Assembly: GCA_022009755.1 (NCBI GenBank) | Contig: CP091722.1 | Location: forward strand, 690,001 to 754,000 | Direction of reading: 5' to 3' | DNA from: Oscillospiraceae bacterium | Lineage (GTDB): Bacteria; Bacillota; Clostridia; Christensenellales; QALW01 | Length of the DNA stretch: 64,000 nt | Shown: positions 24,622 through 34,211 of the stretch, one piece after another | Position numbering within the stretch: position 1 is the stretch's first letter | Layout of the letters: the number at the start of each line of letters is the position of its first letter | The notes under the pieces: generated by a model | Told to the model about the DNA's origin: nothing | Seen by the model: only the letters and a program-made list of their open reading frames with translations | Database searches by the model: none | Program-made: the position numbers and the translations under genes

Positions 24622-25473
24622 TTATCTTTTCTTGGCAATAACCAGCGCGCCGCAGCCCGTGATAGCAGCCAACGCATACGCAATCACGGAGAAGTCCGCA
24701 GTGTCGCGGGGCTTATCCTCAAGCACAAGCTGAGCATTCTTTGCTTCAATCTCTTTGCCGTAAACAAAGATGTTGTCAAACTCAAGACCGGCAGCAGCAT
24801 CGCAGCCGAAACCTATAATCTGCGCGTCGTCATTAATTGCATCGGAAGACCATGTTTTGACAACACTGCTCTTCGCGGTCATTACATAACCTTCAAAACC
24901 GGCAGGAATGACAAACGAGGAGTGAACCACAATCTGGTTATTATAAGGATGGGTGCGTTTTTCAGTTGTAAGCACCTTCTGAGTTTTATCCGCCAGAGAA
25001 TACAGAGCATATTCCATCTCGGAACCGATAGAATAGGCATTGTTTACACTGCCTTTATTTTCGTTTCCGTCACCGTCTTTACTGTCTACGAGATAAAAAG
25101 CGAGCTTGATATCTTCCTTGCCAGTGTTCTTGATATAAAAGCCAAAGCCCTCGGCTGCGCCGAACATCGCCTTCAGATTATCATCAACAACGCCGACCCA
25201 CGAGGTAGCCGCTGCGCCCTCTTTAACAGCAAACTTGCCTCCGGCAAAACTATAATAATCCGAAAATCCTTTTTCGGTAATGGCAATGGGGCCGTCCGGA
25301 GTTCCGAGATATGCATTCTTAATTGCCTTTGTATCGTCAAAGGCCTCAAGAACATTCACCTTAAGAGCATCATTGTCAAAAGGCGTGGTCAGTGCAGCTT
25401 CATCTGCAAAAGCCGAAACCGCCAGCAGACTCAGCATACAAATCAGAGTAAAAAATACTACAAACTTCTTCAT
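24622..25473 (-). CDS. Secreted protein of unknown function with C-terminal membrane anchor
   Basis: A 283-residue product whose function I do not recognise. It has a signal peptide (MKKFVVFFTLICMLSLLAVS then AFA). A beta-rich middle region lacks obvious catalytic motifs and could be a carbohydrate- or surface-binding domain. The end is DTADFSVIAYALAAI, a hydrophobic stretch and KKR. The PRDTAD segment before the helix resembles degenerate sortase or TGD-type sorting signals seen in gut Clostridia surface proteins, but it is not LPxTG. GGAGGAAAG lies just before the ATG. It has its own terminator. Confidence 0.7.
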   Translation of the reverse strand: MKKFVVFFTLICMLSLLAVSAFADEAALTTPFDNDALKVNVLEAFDDTKAIKNAYLGTPDGPIAITEKGFSDYYSFAGGKFAVKEGAAATSWVGVVDDNLKAMFGAAEGFGFYIKNTGKEDIKLAFYLVDSKDGDGNENKGSVNNAYSIGSEMEYALYSLADKTQKVLTTEKRTHPYNNQIVVHSSFVIPAGFEGYVMTAKSSVVKTWSSDAINDDAQIIGFGCDAAAGLEFDNIFVYGKEIEAKNAQLVLEDKPRDTADFSVIAYALAAITGCGALVIAKKR

Positions 25474-25895
25474 ACTTTCCTCCTTGTTTCACCGTAATTA
25501 AACTGATTTTCTTCGTTAATTTTACCATTTAATATGCAGTAAAGTAAATACACAACCTTCACTCCAAAGCGGCACAAAATTCACTTTTAATATCTAATAT
25601 TTCGCAACAATTCTTCCGTTCTGCAACCAAATTTTACATATCAGTTCCGAATACCGCCGCAACAGAATTTAACACCTCCTGCAAAAAGCCCGAACAAGCA
25701 TAAATATATCATATATACAAATCAATATTATGATACCAGAACCATTTCAATTGACAAAATACGCCCTTACGGGTTATTATATCTCAGTGTCGGAAGCGCA
25801 GCGCAACTGAATACAAAAAACAATGTGAGTGTTCTTATGCGCCTTTTTTGCGGCACAAGTGCACTCTTATTTTATTACAGCGAGGTACATACACC
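25474..25895 (+). promoter_or_regulatory. Intergenic region with asnA promoter (TTGACA 25751-25756, TATTAT 25775-25780)
   Basis: This 420-base gap separates divergent genes. A sigma-A-like pair, TTGACA and TATTAT with an 18-base spacer, points at asnA and leaves a leader of about 110 bases. I looked for a T-box leader, which is common ahead of amino acid genes, and saw neither the T-box sequence nor a terminator hairpin. Nothing else could be recognised in the gap. Confidence 0.5.
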
Positions 25896-26882
25896 GTGTA
25901 CAAATCAAAACTCGATTTACAGGAAACAGAGCTTGCCATAAAAGCACTGAAGGATCATTTTGAAAGCACTTTGGCGGCAAAGCTCAATCTTACCCGCGTT
26001 TCCGCCCCTCTTTTCGTTTTGCCTCAGACAGGGCTTAACGATAACCTTAACGGCACAGAACGGCCCGTGGCTTTTGACATCAAAGAAACCGGCTGTACGG
26101 CCGAAATAGTGCATTCCCTTGCAAAATGGAAACGCTATGCGCTTAAGCGCTACGGCTTTTCCGCCGGAGAAGGGCTGTACACCGATATGAACGCCATACG
26201 GCGGGACGAAATATGTGATGAGCTGCACTCTATATATGTAGATCAATACGACTGGGAAAAAATCATTACCCCGCAAGAGCGTAACCGCGAATATCTCAGA
26301 TATACGGTTAAGGAAATATACGAAGTCATTCACAATGCTCAGCATTATCTTGAAAAGCTCTTTCCCGTGCTTAAGACCGATTTTCTGCCGCGGGAGATCA
26401 CCTTTATTTCCACTCAGGAATTAGAAAATGAATACCCGTTGCTTACCCCGCGCGAGCGGGAGCGCACCGCTGCCGAAAAATACGGAGCTATATTTCTTGA
26501 AAATATCGGCGGTAAGCTTAAAAGCGGTAAGATTCATGACGGCCGCGCCCCGGACTATGATGACTGGTCCCTCAATGGCGATATAATTCTTTTTTATCCG
26601 GTGCTTCAAACAGCATTTGAAGTATCCAGCATGGGAATACGAGTGGACAGCGAAACAATGCAGCGCCAGCTTATGCAGGCAGGGCTGCCGGAACGCGCAT
26701 GCCTGCCCTATCACCGCGGCGTTATAAGCGGCGAGCTTCCCCTGACAATCGGCGGCGGCATCGGACAATCACGGCTTTGCATGTATTTCCTACAAAAAAA
26801 GCACATCGGAGAAGTTCAGGCTTCCATATGGCCGGAGGATACAATGCGCAAATGCAGCATTGAAGGCATAACCCTTTTATGA
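25896..26882 (+). CDS. asnA: Aspartate--ammonia ligase (ammonia-dependent asparagine synthetase)
   Basis: Makes asparagine from aspartate, ammonia and ATP, using a class II aminoacyl-tRNA synthetase-like fold. A GTG start at 25896-25898 was chosen because the family begins near this residue (VYKSKLDLQETELAIKALKD) and GAGGT lies 10 bases ahead; an upstream ATG would add unrelated residues. Family blocks are visible: RVSAPLFV, GLNDNLNGTERPV, HSLAKWKRYAL and the C-terminal GGGIGQSRLCM with the ATP-binding arginine. At 328 residues it has the usual length. It leads the plus-strand group asnA-purA-purB-guaA. Confidence 0.93.
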   Translation: MYKSKLDLQETELAIKALKDHFESTLAAKLNLTRVSAPLFVLPQTGLNDNLNGTERPVAFDIKETGCTAEIVHSLAKWKRYALKRYGFSAGEGLYTDMNAIRRDEICDELHSIYVDQYDWEKIITPQERNREYLRYTVKEIYEVIHNAQHYLEKLFPVLKTDFLPREITFISTQELENEYPLLTPRERERTAAEKYGAIFLENIGGKLKSGKIHDGRAPDYDDWSLNGDIILFYPVLQTAFEVSSMGIRVDSETMQRQLMQAGLPERACLPYHRGVISGELPLTIGGGIGQSRLCMYFLQKKHIGEVQASIWPEDTMRKCSIEGITLL

Positions 26883-26993
26883 CACGGTATGCCGTACAAA
26901 ACAATTTTAACAGGTTTATTATTAGCTGTATAACGGCTTTTAGTATAGTTGCCGTCCCGCAGACGGTAAATAGTGAAAGGAATCGGTGATTTT

Positions 26994-28267
26994 ATGTCAA
27001 ATTGTGCAATCGTAGGAATCACTTGGGGTGACGAAGGAAAGGGCCGCATGGTGGACCTGCTCAGTAAGGATTTTGATATCGTCTGCCGTTATCAGGGCGG
27101 AAACAACGCCGGGCACACGGTAGTAAACGACTTCGGCGAGTTCAAACTCAACCTTCTGCCCTCCGGCATTTGCCGCGAAAATGTTATAAATGTATTGGGC
27201 AACGGCACCGTAATTGACCTTGAACATCTTTTCGGTGAAGTAAATAAGCTTCGCGAACGCGGCATTAAGATAGACGCTTCAAATTTCCGCATAAGCAACC
27301 GTGCAATTGTGTGCATGCCTTATCACAGAGAACAGGATGTTTACGAAGAAGAACGCCTTGCCGGCAAGAAATACGGTTCTACACGGCGCGGCATTGCTCC
27401 CGTATACGGCGATAAATACATGAAAAAGCCGTTCAGATGTGTGAGCTGCTTGATGAAGACTATCTGCGCCGCCATGTAGCCGATATTCTTGAATTCAAAA
27501 ACCTTTTCATTTCCAAGGTATACGGCGGCAAAACCTATACAGTGGAAGAAATAATGGACTGGATAAAGCAGTTCGGCTATCCCTTCCGCGATTGCATCTG
27601 CGATACGGGCGAGCTTTTGCTGCAAGCACAGAAGGACGGAAAAAACATAATGTTCGAAGCCCAATTAGGCGCACTGCGCGATATTGACTTCGGTATTTAT
27701 CCCTATACCTCCTCCTCTACCCCGCTGGCAGCGTATGCTCCTATCGGAAGCGGCGCTCCCTTTTTGAAGCTTGACCGCGTAGTCGGCGTTGCAAAAGCAT
27801 ATTCCACCGCTGTCGGCGAGGGCCCTTTCATCTGCGAATGGCACGATGAGCGCGCCGACGACCTGCGCAAGGCCGGCAACGAATTCGGCGTAGCCACCGG
27901 CCGTCCCCGCCGCGTAGGTCCCATCGACCTTGTTGCAACAAAATACGGCACCCGTATGCAGGGCGCAACCGAAATCGGACTTACAAAGCTTGATGTGCTG
28001 TCCTATATGAAGGAAATCGACCTTTGCGTCGGATATGAAATCAACGGGCAGCTTTGCACCGTATTTCCCACCACTCCGCAGCTTGAAAATGCAAAGCCCG
28101 TATTCATCACTCTGCCCGGCTGGCAATGCGATATAAGCAAGGTAACCCGCTATGAGGATCTGCCCGTTCAGGCGCGCAAATATGTTGAATATATCGAGAA
28201 ATTCATCGAATGTCCGATTAAATTTGTTTCCGTAGGCGCAAAGCGTGATGAAATCATCTATCGCTGA
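26994..28267 (+). CDS. purA: Adenylosuccinate synthetase, one frame change
   Basis: Joins IMP and aspartate using GTP, the first committed step to AMP. It starts at 26994 (MSNCAIVGITWGDEGKGR) with GAAAGGAA upstream. The GTP-binding loop is GDEGKG; the change from the common AQWGDEGKG to GITWGDEGKG is a known variant in some Clostridia. NNAGHTVV and STRRGIAP (IMP site) follow. The frame changes near 27428, just after DKYMKK, and continues as VQMCELLDED to the end. One base added there gives 424 residues, the family length. purB, which acts on its product, follows. Confidence 0.94.
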
Positions 28268-28357
28268 TAGTATTTTACCGCAATCACCCAAGTTTTCAGT
28301 GCCGTATTCGGGTTAACCACGGCGGCAGTATAAATAAGAACAGGAGAAACACTCTTG

Positions 28358-29788
28358 ATGAATTCAAACGACACCTATTCAACGCCCTTGGGATCACGAT
28401 ATGCCTCAGAGGAAATGCTGCGCAATTTTTCTCCAAACACACGGTATTCAACATGGCGCCGCCTTTGGGTCGCCCTTGCGGAAGCCGAAATGGAATGCGG
28501 CCTCGACATCACTCCCGAACAGGTCGAACAGCTCCGCGCACACACTGACGACATCGATTATGACGCCGTAAGTGCAAAAGAAAAAGAGATTCGCCACGAT
28601 GTAATGGCTCACATTTATGCCTATGGTTTGGTTTGCCCCGATGCAAAACCCATAATCCATTTGGGTGCCACATCGTGCTATGTTACCGACAATGCGGATA
28701 TAATCATATATAAGCAAGGTCTTGAAATAATCCGCAAAAAACTGCTTACGGCAATAAAGCACCTCAGTGATTTTGCACGCACTTACCGTGACCTTCCCAC
28801 GCTTGGATACACTCATTTTCAGGTCGCGCAGCCTACCACCGTCGGAAAACGCGCCTGCCTTTGGATTCAGGATTTTCTTTATGACCTTAAAGATCTTGAA
28901 TACATAAAAAACGGAATGAGGCTGCTTGGCAACAAAGGCACCACAGGTACCCAGGCCTCTTTCCTTGAGCTTTTCGACGGCGATCATGAAAAAGTAAAGC
29001 TGCTTGAACAAAAGATTGCCGAAAAAATGGGGTTTACGGAAGTTTACCCGGTATCAGGACAGACCTATACGCGCAAGGAGGATATGCGCATATGCAACAT
29101 CCTATCCGGCATAGCGCAAAGCGCCTATAAGTTTGCCGACGATTTGCGCCTTCTCCAACATATGAAGGAAGTGGAGGAGCCTTTCGAAAAAGATCAGGTC
29201 GGTTCTTCCGCTATGGCGTACAAGCGCAACCCCATGCGCAGCGAACGCATCTGTTCCCTTGCCCGTTATGTTACCTGTTCGGCAATTAATCCGCAGCTGA
29301 CCGCATCAACACAGTGGTTAGAGCGCACATTGGACGACTCTGCCAACAAACGCTTAGCCGTTGCCGAATGTTTCCTTGCCACCGATGCCCTGCTTAATAT
29401 TGTAATCAATGTTGCAAACGGCATGGTCGTATACCCAAAAGTTATTCTTAAGCATATGACAGAAAATCTGCCCTTTATCGCAACCGAGAATATACTTATG
29501 GAAGGCGTAAAACACGGCGGTGACAGACAGGTGCTGCATAAGAAAATCCGCGATCATTCCATGGCGGCGGCAAAAGTAATAAAGGAAGACGGCGGGCAAT
29601 GCGATCTGCTTGAGCGCATTGTCAAAGATCCTGCATTCAACCTCACAATGGAAGATATGCTTAAAGTGCTGCGGCCTGAAAATTACATAGGCCGCGCCCC
29701 GGAGCAGGTTGACGAATTCCTTGACGGTTTTGTTTCTCCCGTGCTTGAAGGCTTTTCGGACGAAGCCTCCGGCGACCTTAAAGTATAG
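28358..29788 (+). CDS. purB: Adenylosuccinate lyase
   Basis: Cleaves adenylosuccinate to AMP and fumarate, and also SAICAR in the de novo pathway. The 476-residue protein is intact. The fumarase/aspartase signature is GSSAMAYKRNPMRSE near residue 285, and the HLGATSCYVTDNAD and THFQVAQPTTVGKR blocks carry the general acid-base histidines. ATG 28358 was taken; a TTG one codon earlier is also possible, and AGGAG sits 8-11 bases ahead. It lies about 90 bases after purA, its partner in the same pathway. Confidence 0.96.
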   Translation: MNSNDTYSTPLGSRYASEEMLRNFSPNTRYSTWRRLWVALAEAEMECGLDITPEQVEQLRAHTDDIDYDAVSAKEKEIRHDVMAHIYAYGLVCPDAKPIIHLGATSCYVTDNADIIIYKQGLEIIRKKLLTAIKHLSDFARTYRDLPTLGYTHFQVAQPTTVGKRACLWIQDFLYDLKDLEYIKNGMRLLGNKGTTGTQASFLELFDGDHEKVKLLEQKIAEKMGFTEVYPVSGQTYTRKEDMRICNILSGIAQSAYKFADDLRLLQHMKEVEEPFEKDQVGSSAMAYKRNPMRSERICSLARYVTCSAINPQLTASTQWLERTLDDSANKRLAVAECFLATDALLNIVINVANGMVVYPKVILKHMTENLPFIATENILMEGVKHGGDRQVLHKKIRDHSMAAAKVIKEDGGQCDLLERIVKDPAFNLTMEDMLKVLRPENYIGRAPEQVDEFLDGFVSPVLEGFSDEASGDLKV

Positions 29789-29819
29789 CAATTAAAAATA
29801 TAAACATACGGAGATAGTA

Positions 29820-31361
29820 ATGACAAAAGAAAAAAATTATTGTTCTTGATTTCGGCGGTCAATACAATCAGCTGATTGCACGCCGCGTGCGCGAATGCAA
29901 TGTATATTGCGAGGTTCTTCCCTATCGCACACCGCTTGAGAAAATCAAATCCGAGCATCCTATCGGCATTATATTCACCGGCGGCCCGCACAGCGTATAC
30001 GAGCCCGGCGCGCCAAGCGTCGATCCTGCAATATTTTCTCTCGGCATCCCGGTTCTGGGCATATGCTACGGATGTCAGCTCATGGCGCATCTTCTGGGCG
30101 GGCGCGTCTCGCCGGCCAGCGATGCAACCGCACGCGAATACGGCAAAACCCCCACATTTTACGATACCGCCTGTCCTCTCTTTGACGGACTTGACAGCGA
30201 AGGCATTTCATGGATGAGCCATGGCGACTATATGGAGATCGTGCCCGAAGGCTTCAAGCTCAGCGCACATTCCGACAATTGCCCGAATGTTGCAATTGCC
30301 GACACAAGCGCGGTTTTTACGGAGTACAGTTTCACCCTGAGGTAAACCACACGCAGAATGGTCTTGCAATGCTGCGTAATTTTCTCTATAAGGTTTGCAA
30401 TGCTTCCGGAGACTGGACCATGGCCGACTACCTGCAATCCTCTGTTGCCGCACTGAAAGATAAAATAGGCGACGGCAAAGTGCTGCTCGCTCTGTCCGGC
30501 GGTGTGGATTCCTCCGTCGCCGCAGCGCTGCTTGAGCGCGCCGTCGGGTCACAGCTTACCTGTGTGTTTGTAGATCACGGCCTGCTTCGCAAAAACGAAG
30601 GAGACGAGGTCGAAGCCGTATTCTCCAAAATGCAAAGCAAATTTATCCGCGTAAATGCGCAGGAACGCTTTCTTGATAAACTCACCGGCGTTTCCGAGCC
30701 TGAGCGCAAACGGAAAATAATCGGAGAGGAATTTATTCGCGTATTTGAAGCCGAAGCTAAAAAAATCGGCGCTGTTGACTATCTTGCACAGGGTACGATT
30801 TATCCCGATGTAATAGAATCCGGCGCCGGAGATGCCGCAGTGATCAAAAGCCATCATAATGTGGGCGGTCTTCCCGATTATGTGGATTTCAAAGAGATCG
30901 TGGAGCCGCTGCGCATGCTTTTCAAAGACGAAGTGCGTCAGCTCGGCCGCGAGTTGGGTCTGCCCGAGCGCCTGGTAATGCGCCAGCCCTTCCCCGGCCC
31001 CGGTCTTGCAATTCGCATTATCGGCGCCGTCACCAAAGAAAAGCTTGCCCTGCTCCAGGATGCCGATTTTGTATTTCGCGATGAACTTGCAAAATCGGGC
31101 GCCGATGCCGAACTGAGCCAGTATTTCGCCGTACTTACCGATATGCGCAGCGTCGGAGTTATGGGAGACGGCCGTACCTATGATTACACTCTTGCTCTGC
31201 GTGCCGTAAACACATCGGATTTTATGACTGCCTCATGGGCCAGAATTCCATATGATATTCTTGACCGTATTTCAACAAGAATCGTCAACGAAGTGGGCAG
31301 CATAAACCGCATAGTCTACGACATCACAAGCAAACCCCCGGCAACCATCGAGTGGGAATAA
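29820..31361 (+). CDS. guaA: GMP synthase (glutamine-hydrolysing), two frame changes
   Basis: Aminates XMP to GMP. It starts at ATG 29820-29822 (MTKEK). A seven-A run at 29830-29836 has one A too many, so the class I amidotransferase domain (LDFGGQYNQLIARRVRECNV) reads in the next frame. The catalytic cysteine is in GICYGCQLMA. The frame returns near 30306 before GFYGVQFHPEVNHT, which holds the catalytic histidine and glutamate. The ATP pyrophosphatase loop is LSGGVDSSV, and the C-terminal dimer domain ends TSKPPATIEWE. Corrected length is 513 residues. Confidence 0.95.
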
Positions 31362-31404
31362 TGCCGCTTGGCTTACTGCCGTATTTGAAAACTGTATAAA
31401 ATTT

Positions 31405-31438
31405 AAGGCTTCTGCCCAAAATGGGCGGAAGCCTTTTT
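31405..31438 (+). terminator. Intrinsic terminator of guaA, shared with the convergent SirTM gene
   Basis: A 13-bp GC-rich stem (AAGGCTTCTGCCC with GGGCGGAAGCCTT, loop AAAAT) followed by five T on the plus strand. The convergent SirTM gene ends inside its right edge at 31437, so the hairpin may stop both transcripts. Confidence 0.85.
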
Positions 31439-32285
31439 ACATACATTTATTGATAGTATTTGATATGTTGTCATTTATACAGATGGATTTATGCCGTATT
31501 TCAGTCGGACAAACCGCTTGACCTTTATTGATACTAGCATAGGTGGCATTGGGATTTTTTGCCGTCATCTGCCAGAACGGATATTTAATAATAACCGGCG
31601 TGTTATAGCCGACGCCCAATTCAAGAAAAAGGATTTTTCCGCCTGCACGGGTGCGGAGAAAGTTTTGATACCGTTCTGCCGCACGATGCCAACCCTCGTC
31701 CTCAACGAATTTGTCGTCGCTTCGCAAGTTCATTGTAAGCGGTTTTCCGCAATGCGGACAGACAGGCAAAAGTTCTGTGGGGATTTTCATATCCTTTTGC
31801 TGTTTGAGCATTTCAAGAACAATAGCCTCATTGTCAAAGGTTTCCTGACAGCACGGCTCATTGCATTGAAAAAGACCGTAATCGCCCTGCGTGTAGAAAA
31901 GTCGCTTTTTGTCAAAGCCTGCCTTTTGAAAGCAATGGTCAACGTTTGTTGTAATCACAAAATAGTCTTTATCTGCGATGAGTTTCAGAAGGTTCTCATA
32001 GACCGGCTTTGGCGCATCTTGATAGCGATTAACGAAAATGTACCGGCTCCAATATGCCCAATGCTCCTCAGGCGTTTGATAGGGGTAAAATCCGCCCGAA
32101 TACATATCCTCAAATCCGTATTTTTTGCGAAAATCGGAAAAGTATTTTTCAAACCTCTCTCCGCTGTAAGTAAAACCTGCGGCGGTGGAAAGCCCTGCAC
32201 CCGCACCGATTACAACAGCGTCAGCCGTGCGGATTTTTTCTTTCAATTTTTCTATATTATCCGAGATATTCTCGGTAGATTTCAT
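31437..32285 (-). CDS. SirTM (class M) sirtuin, protein ADP-ribosyltransferase
   Basis: A 282-residue Sir2-fold protein. It has the NAD loop GAGAGLSTAAGFTY, the TTNVDHCFQKAG motif and zinc cysteines (C-N-E-P-C-C and CPHCG). The deacetylase histidine is replaced: the region reads YTQGDYGLFQC, with Gln where classical sirtuins have His. That substitution marks the SirTM class, known from Staphylococcus and Streptococcus to ADP-ribosylate a lipoylated GcvH-like protein and be reversed by a linked macrodomain. The start at 32283-32285 overlaps the macrodomain gene by 29 bases, so they are translated together. No lipoate ligase or GcvH-like gene is nearby. Confidence 0.85.
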   Translation of the reverse strand: MKSTENISDNIEKLKEKIRTADAVVIGAGAGLSTAAGFTYSGERFEKYFSDFRKKYGFEDMYSGGFYPYQTPEEHWAYWSRYIFVNRYQDAPKPVYENLLKLIADKDYFVITTNVDHCFQKAGFDKKRLFYTQGDYGLFQCNEPCCQETFDNEAIVLEMLKQQKDMKIPTELLPVCPHCGKPLTMNLRSDDKFVEDEGWHRAAERYQNFLRTRAGGKILFLELGVGYNTPVIIKYPFWQMTAKNPNATYASINKGQAVCPTEIRHKSICINDNISNTINKCM

Positions 32286-33030
32286 AGTCTGGATTCTTGA
32301 AAACATTAAATATCACCTTGATTTTACTGTTTGTCTGCTTTTTGTATTCGCCGACTGTTTCGATTGCGTTTTTTGCCCCTTTGTCGTTTGGAAAATGGAA
32401 TTCGCCTGTGGATATGCAGCAAAACGCAACGCTGTTTAGCTTGTATTCGTCCGCAAGTGCCAAGCAAGAACGGTAGCAAGAACGCAGTAATTCGCAGTCC
32501 CTGTCTGTCAATTTGCCTGTAACAATTGGACCTACCGTGTGCAAAATATATTTGCATGGAAGATTATACGCAGGTGTGATTTTTGCTTTGCCTGTTTCTT
32601 CATCTTTGCCTTGCATTTTCATAATTTCGGCGCATTTTAGACGAAGCTGAACACCCGAAAAAGTGTGAATGGCATTGTCTATGCAACCGTGATTCGGGCA
32701 AAAGCAACCGAGCATTTGGTTGTTTGCCGCATTGACTATTGCATCACATTTCAGCGTTGTAATGTCGCCCTGCCACAAATAAATATCAGGTTTAACAGGC
32801 TCTAAATCGTCTATACTTGTTATGCCTTTTTGAGCGATTTCCTCTTGCAAATATTCATCCTGCACCCTGAGAAAGTCATCGCCTATCGGCAACGGCAAAC
32901 GAACATTGAAAAGTGCACGAAGCAGTTGCTTTTCTTCCGTTTTGCTGATTGGAACAGATATATTTGAATATTCAGGCTGTTCTTTCAGCAGTTCTGCAAT
33001 TAAATACTTTCTTCTATCGTCCTGTGTCAT
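32257..33030 (-). CDS. Zinc-type macrodomain protein-ADP-ribose hydrolase
   Basis: A 257-residue protein with a helical N-terminal extension (about 1-85) and a macrodomain (about 90-257). The ADP-ribose site shows WQGDITTLKCDAIVNAANN, and the zinc-macro signature follows as CFCPNHGCIDNAIH, with Cys and His metal ligands. CISTGEFHFP holds the phosphate-binding loop. Such Zn-macro enzymes remove ADP-ribose placed by SirTM, and the two genes overlap here as in known SirTM operons. The start at 33028-33030 follows GGAGGG at good spacing. Confidence 0.9.
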   Translation of the reverse strand: MTQDDRRKYLIAELLKEQPEYSNISVPISKTEEKQLLRALFNVRLPLPIGDDFLRVQDEYLQEEIAQKGITSIDDLEPVKPDIYLWQGDITTLKCDAIVNAANNQMLGCFCPNHGCIDNAIHTFSGVQLRLKCAEIMKMQGKDEETGKAKITPAYNLPCKYILHTVGPIVTGKLTDRDCELLRSCYRSCLALADEYKLNSVAFCCISTGEFHFPNDKGAKNAIETVGEYKKQTNSKIKVIFNVFKNPDYEIYREYLG

Positions 33031-33056
33031 TGTGTTCCCTCCGTACAAAGGCAGAA

Positions 33057-33084
33057 AGTCACGCAAGAAAGGGCTTGCGTGACT
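33057..33084 (-). promoter_or_regulatory. Intercistronic hairpin between NTF2-like and macrodomain genes
   Basis: A perfect 11-bp stem (AGTCACGCAAG with CTTGCGTGACT, 6-base loop) in the 64-base gap. On the minus strand only a weak T stretch follows. It may be a leaky attenuator or mRNA-processing element that sets the ratio of the upstream protein to the ADP-ribosylation pair. Confidence 0.5.
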
Positions 33085-33094
33085 CTCCCTCACA

Positions 33095-33928
33095 TTAGAA
33101 CTTACCGTTCTGATTCTGCCAATCGGACTTATCGGCAATAGTCTCCATTACATCCCAATGTTCTACGATTTTGCCGTTTTCAATTCTCCACAAATCATAA
33201 TAAGATGTAGGTGCTCCGCCGAAGGTTCCCTCGCTGACTGCAAGCACATAATTGCCCTGTGCAAGCACCTGATGAACAGTAGTATAAATCATTTGGATGC
33301 CCTGCTTGCCGAGTGCTTCAAGTGCTGCGCCAAGTCCCGAAAGTCCGTCTGCAATACCCGTGTTATGCTGAATGTAAGTATCACCGTCAAAGTAATCGGG
33401 TGTTCTTTCAGGACGATTGCCTTGCATTACATCATAAAGAAAATTCTTTATGAGCTCACGGTTTACCTCTGTCTTATCAAGGTCATTGATTTCCATAGTG
33501 CCGTCTGTTTGCGTGTGACCCGACGGGTTCGGCTCTGCCTTGTTTGCAAGGTTGTCCCAGTGTTCTGCAATCTTGCCGTTTTCGTCAAAGCGGAAAATGT
33601 CAAAGGCGACCTGCTCGCCCGCACCGGCAAAGTTGTAGACCGTCTGCAAGAACACCTTGTCGCCGTCCTCGAAAGCACGAATGTTGTTCACAGTTGTTTT
33701 TACGGGAGCTGAAGCAAGGTAGGAAACAGAGCCTACAAAAGCATCCCTGCCCGTGCCGTATGCGAGATTGTGCTGAATGTAATTTTCTGCAAGAAGCTCG
33801 GAAGCCTTTTCTGTATCGCCTGTGGCAAAAGTGTTAATAAGTGCAAGAGCTCTTTCTGTATTTGTCATTGTAATTACCTCTTTCTTGTCGTTTTGGTTAT
33901 TCCTAAAGATTTTCTTAAAAATATTCAT
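33095..33928 (-). CDS. Tandem NTF2/SnoaL-like domain protein
   Basis: A product of about 277 residues with two NTF2/SnoaL-like halves: ERALALINTFATGD...DIFRFDENGKIAEHWD and NRELIKNFLYDV...DLWRIENGKIVEHWDVME. The repeated ENGKIxEHWD ending is clear. Such proteins are often annotated as SnoaL-like cyclases or stress proteins; no active site can be assigned. Two starts each have a good ribosome site: 33928 (MNIFKKIFRNN, AAGGAG ahead) and 33868 (MTNTERA, AGAGG ahead). It is first in the operon with macrodomain and SirTM, and divergent from the HxlR regulator. Confidence 0.8.
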   Translation of the reverse strand: MNIFKKIFRNNQNDKKEVITMTNTERALALINTFATGDTEKASELLAENYIQHNLAYGTGRDAFVGSVSYLASAPVKTTVNNIRAFEDGDKVFLQTVYNFAGAGEQVAFDIFRFDENGKIAEHWDNLANKAEPNPSGHTQTDGTMEINDLDKTEVNRELIKNFLYDVMQGNRPERTPDYFDGDTYIQHNTGIADGLSGLGAALEALGKQGIQMIYTTVHQVLAQGNYVLAVSEGTFGGAPTSYYDLWRIENGKIVEHWDVMETIADKSDWQNQNGKF

Positions 33929-33992
33929 TTCGGATTTCTCCTTACCTGTGCTTTGAGTTACGAAACGGCCGTTCTCCGTAGCTCTTGACTTC

Positions 33993-34021
33993 ATTATATC
34001 TGCATCGATATCACTTGTAAA
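33993..34021 (-). promoter_or_regulatory. Promoter of the NTF2-macrodomain-SirTM operon
   Basis: On the minus strand, TTTACA at 34016-34021 and TATAAT at 33993-33998 are 17 bases apart. The -35 box lies inside a small dyad (ACTTGTAAAGT), a plausible binding site for the divergent HxlR regulator. Confidence 0.6.
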
Positions 34022-34040
34022 GTAAGCACAATATTGTGCC

Positions 34041-34080
34041 GTAGTTACCAAATAGAAACTATTGGGCAGTTACCCAACGG
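34041..34080. promoter_or_regulatory. Candidate HxlR operator region
   Basis: Between the two divergent promoters is an imperfect inverted repeat (ACCAAATAG, AAA, CTATTGGGC). It is flanked by GTTACC repeats at about 34044 and 34071; a related GTAACC lies at about 34180. The placement fits control of both directions by the HxlR protein. This is inference from position and symmetry. Confidence 0.4.
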
Positions 34081-34139
34081 AAACGAATGCGTAAATACAA
34101 GGTTTTTCGGCATTTTCTGAGTTGAAAAAAATTTTTCGC

Positions 34140-34169
34140 TTGACGAAAATAATTTCTGTATGGTATATT
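34140..34169 (+). promoter_or_regulatory. Promoter of hxlR-type regulator
   Basis: TTGACG at 34140-34145 and TATATT at 34164-34169 with an 18-base spacer, about 40 bases before the regulator's ribosome site. Confidence 0.6.
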
Positions 34170-34211
34170 AAATCTGTAAGTAACCAAAATATACTGCTAT
34201 GGAGGTAGCTT

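Noticed and set aside
25474..25895. T-box or amino acid riboswitch ahead of asnA
   Set aside because: No T-box sequence, specifier loop or terminator hairpin was seen in the 110-base leader, only a promoter.
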